DNA from: Streptomyces sp. GESEQ-35
Lineage (GTDB): Bacteria > Actinomycetota > Actinomycetes > Streptomycetales > Streptomycetaceae
Assembly (NCBI RefSeq): GCF_017948485.1
Contig: NZ_JAFFSX010000007.1
Span: forward strand, 305,478 to 369,477
DNA: 64,000 nt
Direction: 5' to 3'
Part shown: positions 14,592 through 22,831 of the stretch, piece by piece
Layout: each line of letters starts with the position of its first letter
Numbering within the stretch: position 1 is the stretch's first letter
The notes under the pieces: model-generated
Database searches by the model: none
What the model was told of the DNA's origin: nothing
What the model saw: only the letters and a program-made list of their open reading frames with translations
Translations under genes and position numbers: made by a program

Positions 14592-15557
14592 TCAGACGGC
14601 CTGCGAGGCGACGTACGCCCCGCGCTTCTCCACGGCCATCTGGTAAAGGCGTCCGGCGCGGTACGAGGAGCGGACCAGTGGGCCGGACATCACGCCCGAG
14701 AAGCCGATCTGCTCGGCCTCGTCCTTCAGCTCCACGAACTCGTTCGGCTTGACCCAGCGCTCCACGGGGTGGTGCCGGACGCTCGGCCGCAGGTACTGCG
14801 TGATGGTGACCAGTTCGCAGCCGGCGTCGTGCAGCTGCCGGAGCGCCTCGCTGACCTCCTCGCGGGTCTCGCCCATGCCCAGGATGAGGTTCGACTTGGT
14901 GACCAGGCCGTAGTCGCGGGCGGCGGTGATGACCCCGAGCGAGCGGTCGTAGCGGAAGCCGGGGCGGATGCGCTTGAAGATCCGGGGGACCGTCTCGACG
15001 TTGTGCGCGAAGACCTCGGGGCGGGAGGCGAAGACCTCGTCGAGCAGCTCCGGGACGGCGTTGAAGTCCGGGGCGAGGAGCTCGACCTTGGTGCGGCCGG
15101 CCTCACGGGCAGCCGTCTGCTCATGGATCTGGCGGACCGTCTCGGCGTACAGCCAGGCGCCGCCGTCCGGGAGGTCGTCGCGGGCGACGCCGGTGATCGT
15201 GGCGTAGTTCAGGTCCATGGTGACCACGGACTCGCCGACCCGGCGGGGCTCGTCGCGATCGAGGGCCTCGGGCTTGCCGGTGTCGATCTGGCAGAAGTCG
15301 CAGCGCCGGGTGCACTGGTCGCCGCCGATGAGGAAGGTCGCCTCGCGGTCCTCCCAGCACTCGTAGATGTTGGGGCAGCCGGCTTCCTGGCAGACCGTGT
15401 GCAGGCCCTCGCTTTTGACGAGGCTCTGCATCTTCGTGTACTCGGGACCCATTTTCGCCCGGGTCTTGATCCACTCGGGCTTGCGCTCGATGGGGGTCTG
15501 GGCGTTCCGGACCTCCAGGCGCAGCATCTTGCGTCCGTCGGGTGCGACTGCGGACAC
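14592..15557 (-). CDS. lipA: Lipoyl synthase
   Basis: This is the radical SAM enzyme that inserts two sulfurs into the octanoyl group on lipoyl domains to make lipoate. The protein has 321 residues. The radical SAM cluster ligands are C82, C86 and C89 (CTRRCDFC), and the auxiliary sacrificial cluster is held by C56, C61 and C67 in VCQEAGCPNIYEC. Further blocks are FLIGGDQC and ILGMGETREEV. Its client proteins here are the two lipoyl domains of the E2 encoded at 30932-32701. lipB, which supplies the octanoyl group, lies directly upstream on the same strand. Confidence 0.98.
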   Translation of the reverse strand: MSAVAPDGRKMLRLEVRNAQTPIERKPEWIKTRAKMGPEYTKMQSLVKSEGLHTVCQEAGCPNIYECWEDREATFLIGGDQCTRRCDFCQIDTGKPEALDRDEPRRVGESVVTMDLNYATITGVARDDLPDGGAWLYAETVRQIHEQTAAREAGRTKVELLAPDFNAVPELLDEVFASRPEVFAHNVETVPRIFKRIRPGFRYDRSLGVITAARDYGLVTKSNLILGMGETREEVSEALRQLHDAGCELVTITQYLRPSVRHHPVERWVKPNEFVELKDEAEQIGFSGVMSGPLVRSSYRAGRLYQMAVEKRGAYVASQAV

Positions 15558-15640
15558 GACTGGCTCCCTAGCGGTTGATTCTTCGGCGTGCTCAAGGGTA
15601 CGCCCGTTGATTTGTTGCCCGGCGTGGGTGCTGGCCTTGC

Positions 15641-15712
15641 TAAGGGGCTGCCGCCCCCAGGCCCTCGCTTCGGCCCTGAACGGGCCTTGTCCTCAATCGC
15701 CGGACGGGCTGG
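15641..15712. repeat. Streptomyces extragenic repeat (CGCCGGACGGGCTG type)
   Basis: This stretch between lipA and lipB contains GGGGCTGCCGCCCCCAGGCC and, further on, CCTCAATCGCCGGACGGGCT. I recognise this combination as a dispersed extragenic repeat in Streptomyces genomes. It differs in sequence from the other repeat family in the window. It can form hairpins and may serve as a terminator downstream of lipB. Confidence 0.6.
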
Positions 15713-15713
15713 T

Positions 15714-16514
15714 TTATGCCGGCGTCTTCTCGATTGCTCGCGGCTTCAGGTCCGCGTTCTCCAGTACGTCCTTCAGGTGCCGCTCGGCCACCGGCAGTAC
15801 CTCCGCGATCGTCACGTCCCGCCCGAGTTCGCTCGCCAGCGAGGCGACGCCCGCGTCTCGGATTCCGCAGGGGATGATCCGGTCGAACCACTTGTTGTCC
15901 GGGTTCACGTTCAGGGCGAAGCCATGCATCGTCACGCCCTTGGCGACGCGGATGCCGATCGCGGCGATCTTGCGGTCCTCGCGGCGCTGGCCGGCGTTGG
16001 AAGGGGCGTACTCGGGGCCGTTGAGGCGGGGGTCGAACTCCTCGTCGTGCAGACGCGGGTCGAAGTCGAGGGAGAGTCCGCCGAGGGAGGACGGGCGCTG
16101 GTCCACCGGGTCACCCAGGACCCACACCCCGCTGCGGCCCTCGACCCGGCTGGTCTCCAGGCCGAATTCCGCGCACGTGCGGATGAGGGCCTCCTCCAGG
16201 CGTCGTACATGCGCCACGACGTCCACCGGGCGCGGGAGCTTCTGGATGGGGTAGCCCACCAGCTGGCCCGGACCGTGCCAGGTGATCTTGCCGCCGCGGT
16301 CCACATCGATGACCGGGGTGCCGTCGAGGGGACGCTCGTCGTCGGCCGTGCGCCGGCCCGCCGTATACACCGGAGGGTGCTCCAGGAGCAGCACGGTGTC
16401 GGAGATCTGGTCCTCGAAGCGCGCCGCGTGCACCCGGCGCTGCTCGTCCCATGCCTCCTGGTACTCGACGGCGTCCCCTCCGAATCCCATGCGGACGAAC
16501 CGCAACCCACTCAC
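15714..16514 (-). CDS. lipB: Octanoyltransferase
   Basis: LipB moves octanoate from acyl carrier protein to the lysine of lipoyl domains, the first step of lipoate synthesis. The protein has 266 residues. Family landmarks are LLLEHPPVYTAGRR near residue 46, DRGGKITWHGPGQLVGYP near 75, RKIAAIGIRV with the catalytic Lys, and IIPCGIRDAGV with the catalytic Cys. The start is the GTG at 16512-16514, with GGGAGG 8 bases upstream, giving VSGLRFVRMGFG; the long upstream extension of the frame has no family similarity. An odd palindrome lies 33 bp upstream. Confidence 0.97.
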   Translation of the reverse strand: MSGLRFVRMGFGGDAVEYQEAWDEQRRVHAARFEDQISDTVLLLEHPPVYTAGRRTADDERPLDGTPVIDVDRGGKITWHGPGQLVGYPIQKLPRPVDVVAHVRRLEEALIRTCAEFGLETSRVEGRSGVWVLGDPVDQRPSSLGGLSLDFDPRLHDEEFDPRLNGPEYAPSNAGQRREDRKIAAIGIRVAKGVTMHGFALNVNPDNKWFDRIIPCGIRDAGVASLASELGRDVTIAEVLPVAERHLKDVLENADLKPRAIEKTPA

Positions 16515-16546
16515 GGCAAGCGCCTCCCTCAGCGATGGCTGTGTCA

Positions 16547-16561
16547 GGCACGTAACGTGCC
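16547..16561. promoter_or_regulatory. 15-bp palindrome upstream of lipB
   Basis: GGCACGT-A-ACGTGCC is a perfect 7+7 palindrome around a central base, 33 bp before the lipB start and about 200 bp before the divergent regulator gene. It is a good shape for a dimeric repressor site. No regulator can be assigned. Confidence 0.4.
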
Positions 16562-16764
16562 CACGCCACTGTACGTCCGGTCGATGCCCGTCAGTCCTGC
16601 GGGCAATCCTCACACGATCGGATGAATGCGCGGAGAAGTGCGCAGTCGGACGCTTACTCTCCGCTACATTCGCGCCGTTCACAGAGGCCAAAAAGGCTGC
16701 TCACAGGCAATCCGGGCACCGCAGGGCCTTCGCGAGGCCCGAAAGGCAGGAGACCGCACCGCAG

Positions 16765-18237
16765 ATGACGGAACGACCCGCGCAGCGCACGCCCAACCGA
16801 CAGCTCGCCGCGCTCATCGCAGAAGCGGGGTTCTCCAACGCGGGTCTCGCCCGTCGAGTGGACCAGCTCGGACTCGAACACGGGCTGGATCTCAGATACG
16901 ACAAGACATCCGTCACCCGGTGGCTGCGCGGCCAGCAGCCCCGAGGGACCACGCCCGCACTTATCGCCGAGGTGTTCACCCGGCGGCTCGGGCGCCGGCT
17001 CACCGCCCAGGATCTCGGCCTCGACGCCTGTGCGCCGGTGTACGCCGGCCTGGAATTCGCCGGCACCCCGGAGGAGGCCGTCGACATCGTCAGCGGGCTG
17101 TGGCGCAAGGACTCCGGCAGCCACGCCGAGCTGCGCAAGATCGCGTTCACCGCGGCCGGCCTCGTCGTGCCCAGCCGGGACTGGCTGATCGGCCGCGCCG
17201 ACGACAAGGTGGCACGCGGCGAGCTGCCCGCACCCACTCTCGCCTTCGCGCGAGCGGGAGGGGCCCCCACCGTCCCCGCGCAGGGCCGCCCGATGGTGCC
17301 CCGCCAGCGCGGCCAGGCCGAACGCGGTCCCGGCCAGAAGGTCACCGGAGGCGACATCGCCGCCCTCCGCTCGGTCGGCGACCTGTTCCGCACCCTGGAC
17401 GACATGTACGGCGGCGGCCACGCCCGGCAGGCCCTCGTGCGCTACCTGGAGCACGAGTGCGAGCCGATGCTGCGCGGCACGTACGGCGAGCAGACCGGCC
17501 GCCGCCTGTTCGCGGCCGCCGCCGAGCTGACGAGGCTCGCGGGCTGGACGTCGTACGACATCGCGGCACACGGGCTCGCCCAGCGGTACTTCGTGCAGGC
17601 GCTCAGGCTCTCGCAGGCGGCGGCGGACCGGGCGTTCGGCTCGTTCGTGCTGATCACCATGAGCCGGCAGGCCGTCTATCTCGGGCACGGGCGGGAGGCC
17701 GTACAGCTCGCGCGCGTGGCGCAGCAGGGGGTCGGGACGACGGCGCCGCCGGTTGTGCAGGCGCTGTTGCACTCGGTCGAGGCGCGGGGGCACGGGGTGC
17801 TCGGGGAGGTGCGGGCGTGCACGGCGTCGTTGGTGCGGGCCGAGCGGGCGCTGGAGGCCTCGCGGCCCGGCGATGAAGTCCCGCACTGGGCGCGGTTCTT
17901 CGACGAGGCGCAGCTTGCGGATGAGTTCGGGCACTGTCATCGGGATCTGCAGCAGTTTCGTGCCGCCGCGCAACATGCCGAGCGGTCGCTGCAGTTGCGT
18001 GCGCCGGCGTTTGCGCGCAGTCGGCTGTTCTGCCGTGTGGTGCTTGCCTCCGCCCGGCTCGGGCTCGGTGAGCTGGACCAGGCGTGTGCGCTGGGGGCGG
18101 AGGCGGCGGGGGCGGCCGCGGAGATGCGGTCGGTGCGGGCGGTGGAGTATGTGCGGGACTTCGAGCGGCGGTTGGAGCCGTACAAGGATGCTGCGCCTGT
18201 GCGGGGGTATCGGGACAAGGTCGCTGCGCTGGGGTAG
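16765..18237 (+). CDS. Large helix-turn-helix/TPR-like regulator (NsdA-like)
   Basis: This 490-residue protein starts MTERPAQRTPNRQLAALIAEAG. The N-terminal part (residues 10-60, with NAGLARRVDQLG and YDKTSVTRWLRGQQP) resembles a degenerate helix-turn-helix. From about residue 200 the protein is a series of helical repeats (TPR-like) such as RRLFAAAAELTRLAGW, AQRYFVQALRLSQAA and ELDQACALGAEAAGAA. Streptomyces encode many such proteins, among them NsdA, a negative regulator of differentiation, so I call it NsdA-like. The ATG at 16765 follows AGGAGA by 12 bases. It is divergent from lipB. Confidence 0.7.
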   Translation: MTERPAQRTPNRQLAALIAEAGFSNAGLARRVDQLGLEHGLDLRYDKTSVTRWLRGQQPRGTTPALIAEVFTRRLGRRLTAQDLGLDACAPVYAGLEFAGTPEEAVDIVSGLWRKDSGSHAELRKIAFTAAGLVVPSRDWLIGRADDKVARGELPAPTLAFARAGGAPTVPAQGRPMVPRQRGQAERGPGQKVTGGDIAALRSVGDLFRTLDDMYGGGHARQALVRYLEHECEPMLRGTYGEQTGRRLFAAAAELTRLAGWTSYDIAAHGLAQRYFVQALRLSQAAADRAFGSFVLITMSRQAVYLGHGREAVQLARVAQQGVGTTAPPVVQALLHSVEARGHGVLGEVRACTASLVRAERALEASRPGDEVPHWARFFDEAQLADEFGHCHRDLQQFRAAAQHAERSLQLRAPAFARSRLFCRVVLASARLGLGELDQACALGAEAAGAAAEMRSVRAVEYVRDFERRLEPYKDAAPVRGYRDKVAALG

Positions 18238-18286
18238 CCGTTCCGCCGTAACTTCGACCGTTGAGTTGCTGGTGCGGCGCCGTCGT

Positions 18287-18324
18287 GGCTTGTCGCGCAG
18301 TTCCCCGCGCCCCTGAAGGGGCGC
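18287..18324. repeat. Extragenic palindromic repeat, copy 1 (reverse)
   Basis: The common core appears here in reverse orientation (GTCGCGCAGTTCCCCGCGCC), with the hairpin GCGCCCCT-GA-AGGGGCGC at 18307-18324. It lies between two convergent genes and abuts the stop of the oxidoreductase gene, so it can serve as a two-way terminator. Confidence 0.8.
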
Positions 18325-19692
18325 TCAGGCCGCCTGCGTTGTTGGTAGTGGGTCCGTCCGATTCATCGACCCCAGGTCCGTCAGGATTGCTGACGATGCC
18401 CTGTGGCCTGAGTGCAGTGCGCCTTGCACTGTGCTTGTGTCTCGGTGGTCGCCGCATACGTACAGGCCCGCCAGCAGGCGTACGGGGCGCCGTAGATCGT
18501 GTGGGGGGCGCATTGCGGGGACGGCCTCGGGGGTGTGGTGGACGGCGAGGGTCTCCCAGCGGGCGGTGGGGGTGCCGTAGAGGCGGGAGAGGTGTATGCG
18601 TACGGCTGTGTCGGCGTCCGGTGGGAGTGGGCCGAGGATCGTGGAGGAGATCAGGGCGCGGCCTGCGGGGGCGCGGCTCGGGTCGACCTCGCTGGCCACC
18701 GACGTGTGTGCCACGGGGCCGCTGCGGTCGGCGTCGAGGAGGAGGGAGGCACCGGTCTCCGGGGGCTCGTCCGTGGTGTGGTGGATCACCGTCAGCGGGT
18801 GGAAGTCGGGGACGCGCAGTCCGGGCAGCAGGTCGGCGGCCGTGCGGGCGTCGGTGGCCACGAGGACGGCCCGGCAGCGGAACTCGCCGTGCTCGGCGGT
18901 GGTCACCGAGGTCGTGGCGACCGAGGTGACCCGCACCCCGGTGTGCACGGTGCCCGGCGGCAGCGCCCGCGCCAGCAGCTCCGGCAGTACCTCGGCGCCG
19001 CCCTCCGGCACACACAGCCGCCCGCTCGCGAAGGCGCGCAGTGCGAGGTCCGCGCAGCGGCTGGACGTGGTGAGTTCGGGGTCGCAGAGCAGGGCGGCGA
19101 GCAGCGGCCGCAGGAAACCGTCGATCGTGCGCGCGGGGACACCCCGGGCCGCGAGGGCCTCGCCGGCCGGCAGTTCGGGGCGGGCCAGCAGCCGCTCGAC
19201 GGGCGTGCCCGCCAGCCGGGCGAGTGCGGCGGCGAGCCGGGCCTGGTCGACGGCGGTGCCGAGGGGGGCGCCGGTCCGCGGGCGGGGGACGGCCGTCTGG
19301 TTCCGGGGGTGGACGGAGGTCGGCAAGGGGGCGCTCGCCAGGGCGCGCACGGCGTGTAGTGCGCCCCTTGCGCCCCCATCGTTCGCCGGGGCGCCCGCGC
19401 GGTGGCGCCGTCCGCCGCTGTGCAGCAGAACACCCGGCGCGAAGGGGCGCAGTACGAGTGCGTCGAGCCCCGGGGTCATGCCCAGTTCGGGATACGAAGT
19501 GGACAGCAGCTGTCCGATGCGGTCGAGCCGGAATCCGTCGACCTTCTCGGTCGACATCCGGCCGCCGAGGTAAGGGGCGGCCTCCAGGACCGCGGTCGTT
19601 ACTCCTGCGCTGGTCAGCCGATGAGCCGCCGAGAGTCCGGCGACCCCGGCTCCCACGATGACGACGTCCGCCTGGTACGCGGGCTCAAGCAC
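18325..19692 (-). CDS. FAD-dependent amine oxidase/phytoene-desaturase-like oxidoreductase
   Basis: This 455-residue flavoprotein opens with a full dinucleotide-binding motif, VVIVGAGVAGLSAAHRL near residue 10, followed by LEAAPYLGGRMST, which is typical of the amine oxidase and phytoene desaturase superfamily. A second conserved block near the C-terminus, GLYVCGDHRDTSTVQGALHSG, closes the FAD site. The protein is probably soluble. Its substrate cannot be told; no carotenoid genes are nearby. The start is the GTG at 19692, with GAGGAGG upstream. The middle (residues 95-140) is poorly conserved and rich in Ala, Gly and Pro. Confidence 0.85.
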   Translation of the reverse strand: MLEPAYQADVVIVGAGVAGLSAAHRLTSAGVTTAVLEAAPYLGGRMSTEKVDGFRLDRIGQLLSTSYPELGMTPGLDALVLRPFAPGVLLHSGGRRHRAGAPANDGGARGALHAVRALASAPLPTSVHPRNQTAVPRPRTGAPLGTAVDQARLAAALARLAGTPVERLLARPELPAGEALAARGVPARTIDGFLRPLLAALLCDPELTTSSRCADLALRAFASGRLCVPEGGAEVLPELLARALPPGTVHTGVRVTSVATTSVTTAEHGEFRCRAVLVATDARTAADLLPGLRVPDFHPLTVIHHTTDEPPETGASLLLDADRSGPVAHTSVASEVDPSRAPAGRALISSTILGPLPPDADTAVRIHLSRLYGTPTARWETLAVHHTPEAVPAMRPPHDLRRPVRLLAGLYVCGDHRDTSTVQGALHSGHRASSAILTDLGSMNRTDPLPTTQAA

Positions 19693-19861
19693 GTGCCCCT
19701 CCTCGACGTTGCGCGGCCGGTGGAGACGTCATGCCCCCAACAGGCTCTGGGGATACCCGAGTTCGGGTCGAGGTTAGGGCGGTGATCGGTCAAAGAAAGT
19801 CGCGCACCGGCAGGGCACGGTCGCACGACGGTCGCATGCAGCCATCCGGTGACCGGGGGGA

Positions 19862-20758
19862 TCACAGTGCGGCCCGGATCGCTCCCTCGATGTCCGGGAA
19901 CGCGAACGTGAAGCCCGATTCCAGCAGGCGGGTCGGCAGCACCCGCGCGCTGCCCAGCACATCCCCGGCCATCTCGCCGAGCACGGCCCGCAGCACGGGC
20001 GCGGGCACCGCGAAGAGGGTCGGCCGGTGCAGCACGCGGCCCATCGCCGCGGTGATCTCACGGTTCGTCAGCGGCTGTGGGGAGGTCACGTTGAACGGCC
20101 CGGACAGCCCGTCGGTGTCGATGAGATGGCGAATCGCTGCCACCTCGTCGTGCAGCGAGACGAACGACCAGTACTGCCGTCCGTCGCCCATCCGCCCGCC
20201 GAGCCCCGCCTTGAAGAGCGGGAACAGCTTCCCCCAGGCCCCGCCCTTGGGGGACACGACAAGTCCCGTGCGCGTGAACACCGTTCGTACGCCGGCCTTC
20301 TGCGCGGCCACCGCGGCGCCCTCCCACTCCACGCACAGCTCGGGCAGGAAACCGGCACCGTGCGGGGTGCTCTCGTCGACCGTACGGTCACCCGTCTCGC
20401 CGTAGAAGCCGATGGCACTGCCGTTCACGAAGACCCGCGGCGGGGTGTCCAGGGAGGCGATGGCCTCCGCCAGTGCCGAGGTGCCGAGGACCCGGCTACA
20501 GCGGATCCTCGTCTTGTACGCGTCGGTCCAGCGCCGGCTGCCGACCCCGGCGCCCGCGAGATTGACCACGGCATCGCACCCGGCGAGCCCGGCCGCATCC
20601 ACCTGCCGTGCCTCGGGGTCCCAGCGGACCTCGTCCTCGGCCCGGGGCGCGCGGCGCACCAGGCGTACCACTTCGTGCCCGTCCGCGGTCAGGGACCGCA
20701 CCAGGGCACTGCCGATCAGACCGGACGCGCCGGCCACCGCGATTCGCGAGGGTTCCAT
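19862..20758 (-). CDS. TIGR01777 family NAD-dependent epimerase (YfcH/SulA-like)
   Basis: This 298-residue short-chain dehydrogenase-like protein belongs to the TIGR01777 group. Landmarks are IAVAGASGLIGSALVRSL at the start (nucleotide binding), CDAVVNLAGAGVGSRRW near residue 64, FVNGSAIGFYGETGDRTVDE near 108 and NVTSPQPLTNREITAAMGRVL near 215. The typical C-terminal extension (VLGSARVLPTRLLESGF) is present. The reaction is unknown for the family; E. coli YfcH is the best-known relative. The ATG at 20758 is preferred over one four codons earlier. It is divergent from the acetyltransferase gene. Confidence 0.92.
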   Translation of the reverse strand: MEPSRIAVAGASGLIGSALVRSLTADGHEVVRLVRRAPRAEDEVRWDPEARQVDAAGLAGCDAVVNLAGAGVGSRRWTDAYKTRIRCSRVLGTSALAEAIASLDTPPRVFVNGSAIGFYGETGDRTVDESTPHGAGFLPELCVEWEGAAVAAQKAGVRTVFTRTGLVVSPKGGAWGKLFPLFKAGLGGRMGDGRQYWSFVSLHDEVAAIRHLIDTDGLSGPFNVTSPQPLTNREITAAMGRVLHRPTLFAVPAPVLRAVLGEMAGDVLGSARVLPTRLLESGFTFAFPDIEGAIRAAL

Positions 20759-20846
20759 GACTCCCAGCATGACCGTAGGCGTGCGGTAAGGCCCGGACGG
20801 GTGCGGCGCGAAAACCGGATCGGGCGGCCGTCATAGGGTTGCCGCC

Positions 20847-21338
20847 ATGTCTGTCCCGTACATACGCCACGCCACCCTCGACGACGAAGAGACGCTCGGC
20901 CGCCTCGACCGGGCCACCTGGTCGACGGTGCACTCCGTCCAGCCGCGCCCCCAGCCGCCGTACGAGCCCTTCTACAACGAGCGGTTCGGGCCGCGTGACC
21001 ATCTCGTCGCCGAACTCGGCGCGGCTGTCGTCGGCTACATCCGGCTGGGATTCCCGACGCCGCTCGCGTGCAACACCCACGTCCGCCAGATCCAGGGTCT
21101 CGCCGTCGCCGAGGAGGCACGCGGTGCGGGAGTCGCGCGGGCGCTGCTGCGGGCCGTGCAGGACGAGGCACGGCGGCAGGGGGCACGCCGGATCACCCTG
21201 CGCGTCCTGGGCCACAACACCGCGGCCCGCAAGCTCTACGAGTCGGAGGGCTTCGTGGTGGAGGGCGTGCTGCCGGAGGAGTTCTTCCTGGCCGGCGAGT
21301 ACGTCGACGACGTGTTCATGGGGCGCAGCCTGAGCTGA
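20847..21338 (+). CDS. GNAT family N-acetyltransferase
   Basis: This 163-residue acetyltransferase has the GNAT fold. The acetyl-CoA-binding motif A is VRQIQGLAVAEEARGAGVARALL near residues 79-100 (R/Q-x-x-G-x-G/A type), and motif B is NTAARKLYESEGFVVEG near 124-140. The N-terminal YIRHATLDDEETL is typical. The acceptor is unknown; amino groups of small molecules or proteins are possible. There is no obvious ribosome site, and the region just upstream could support a leaderless transcript. Confidence 0.9.
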   Translation: MSVPYIRHATLDDEETLGRLDRATWSTVHSVQPRPQPPYEPFYNERFGPRDHLVAELGAAVVGYIRLGFPTPLACNTHVRQIQGLAVAEEARGAGVARALLRAVQDEARRQGARRITLRVLGHNTAARKLYESEGFVVEGVLPEEFFLAGEYVDDVFMGRSLS

Positions 21339-21340
21339 GC

Positions 21341-21410
21341 CCGCGCCCCGAAGGGGCGCGGGGCTGTATCGATGTGCGGCTCCGCCGCGTGGGCGCGACC
21401 AGCCACGACG
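21341..21410. repeat. Extragenic repeat, copy 2 (long variant)
   Basis: The copy begins with the hairpin CGCCCC-GAA-GGGGCG, continues CGCGGGGCTGTATCGATGTG and CGGCTCCGCCGCGTGGGCGC, and ends GACCAGCC. About 65 bases match the copy at 23711-23790 almost exactly. It lies between convergent genes. Confidence 0.85.
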
Positions 21411-21459
21411 ATGCCGCAGACGATCGACGGCATATCGCGGCACCCAGCGGAGCGCTTGG

Positions 21460-22644
21460 CTACGTCGTGACCAGCTCGCCCGTGTCCACCGGTGCCGTCG
21501 CGTCCGCCGCGCGCCGGGCGTCGCCGGCGACCTCGTCGGCCGTGAGGACGTAGCCGGTCCGGGCGTCCGAGGTGGAGCGGGCGAAGACGACGCCGTACAC
21601 CCGGCCGTCGGTGGTCAGCAGCGGGCCGCCGGAGTTGCCGGGGCGGACCGTCGAGCGGACCGAGTAGATCTCGCGGGTGACCGTGTCGTCGCTGTAGATG
21701 TTCTGGCCGGTCGCCTGAACGCGGTTCGCGAGCGTCGCCGCCTGGAGGTTGAGGTCGCCGCCCTCCGGATAGCCCGCGACCACCGCGGCGTCGCCGCGCG
21801 AGGCCTCGTCGTCGAACCGCAGGACGGGCGCGCGCAGGTCGGGGACGTACAGCACCGCCACGTCCTTGTCCGGATCGAAGAGCACCACGCGCGAGTCGTA
21901 CGACCGCCCGACCCCGCCGACCCGGACGCTCGGGTCGTCGATGCCGGCCACCACGTGCGCGTTGGTCATCACATGCTCGTCGGCGTAGACGAAGCCGCTG
22001 CCCTCGCGGCCCTGGGTGCCGGAGACCCCCTCGATCTTCACGGTGCTGAGCTTGGCGGCGTTGGTGGCGCTCGCGGTGACGCTGTCGCCGGAGGGCTCGG
22101 CGACCTGGGCCGTCGACTCGTTCTCGAAGGGGTTGAAGACCTGGGGGAAGCCCGCCTCGGTGAGCGCGGACGTGGCCCGCGAGAACCAGCTGGGGGTGGT
22201 GTCCGGCATGACGTCCTGCACCGTCCCGAGCAGGCTCGAGTCCCGGATCGCGGTGGTGACCAGCGGGGACGAGGACGCGCCCAGGACGCTCGCGGCCACC
22301 CACGCCACGATCAGCACGGCCACCGAGTTCGCCACGGCGCCGCCCACTCCGTCGGCCACCCGCAGCGGCCCCTGGTCCAACTCGCGCCGTAGCCGCAGGG
22401 CGAGGCGTCCCGCCAGTTCGTGGCCCGTCACCGCGGGGACGAGCACCGTGAGCACGGCGGTCACCGTCGCCGTCGTCGTGCCCGGCGTCGCCAGGTCCAT
22501 CATCCACGGCAGGATCCATACGCCGATCGCCGCTCCGCCCACGAAGCCGGCCAGCGAGACACAGCCGGCCACCAGTCCGCGCCGGTAGCCGGAGGCCGCG
22601 TAGGCCAGGATCAGCAGCAACAGCAGGATGTCGAGCAGGTCCAC
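21460..22644 (-). CDS. MarP family membrane serine protease
   Basis: This 394-residue protein combines an N-terminal CvpA-like (colicin V production) domain of four membrane segments (residues 1-130) with an extracytoplasmic trypsin-like protease domain. The catalytic residues are H230 (TNAHVV), D261 (DKDVAVL) and S338 (RPGNSGGPL). This is the layout of Mycobacterium MarP, which protects cells against acid and oxidative stress by processing a peptidoglycan hydrolase. A secreted amidase gene lies divergently next door, which makes it a plausible substrate, though that is inference. The start is the GTG at 22644. Confidence 0.93.
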   Translation of the reverse strand: MDLLDILLLLLILAYAASGYRRGLVAGCVSLAGFVGGAAIGVWILPWMMDLATPGTTTATVTAVLTVLVPAVTGHELAGRLALRLRRELDQGPLRVADGVGGAVANSVAVLIVAWVAASVLGASSSPLVTTAIRDSSLLGTVQDVMPDTTPSWFSRATSALTEAGFPQVFNPFENESTAQVAEPSGDSVTASATNAAKLSTVKIEGVSGTQGREGSGFVYADEHVMTNAHVVAGIDDPSVRVGGVGRSYDSRVVLFDPDKDVAVLYVPDLRAPVLRFDDEASRGDAAVVAGYPEGGDLNLQAATLANRVQATGQNIYSDDTVTREIYSVRSTVRPGNSGGPLLTTDGRVYGVVFARSTSDARTGYVLTADEVAGDARRAADATAPVDTGELVTT

Positions 22645-22698
22645 GAGGCCGCCTTTCTCTCGGACCCCTTAATACGCGGGGAAGTAGCCCAGTGATCA

Positions 22699-22714
22699 GC
22701 CACGCGCGCGTGGC
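22699..22714. promoter_or_regulatory. 16-bp palindrome in the marP-amidase divergent region
   Basis: GCCACGCGCGCGTGGC is a perfect palindrome, followed 26 bp later by a half copy (CAGCCACGCG). It sits between two divergent genes and could control both. Its GC-only centre makes chance more likely than usual in this genome. Confidence 0.3.
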
Positions 22715-22831
22715 CTCCGGAACCAGCCACGCGTGCGTGTACCCGCAAAAACGTCCCGGACCCGGACGTTGGTTCCACCAGGTGGCACAGCACACATCGC
22801 GGGCGGAACGGATCCGGCCGACAGTGGGGTC

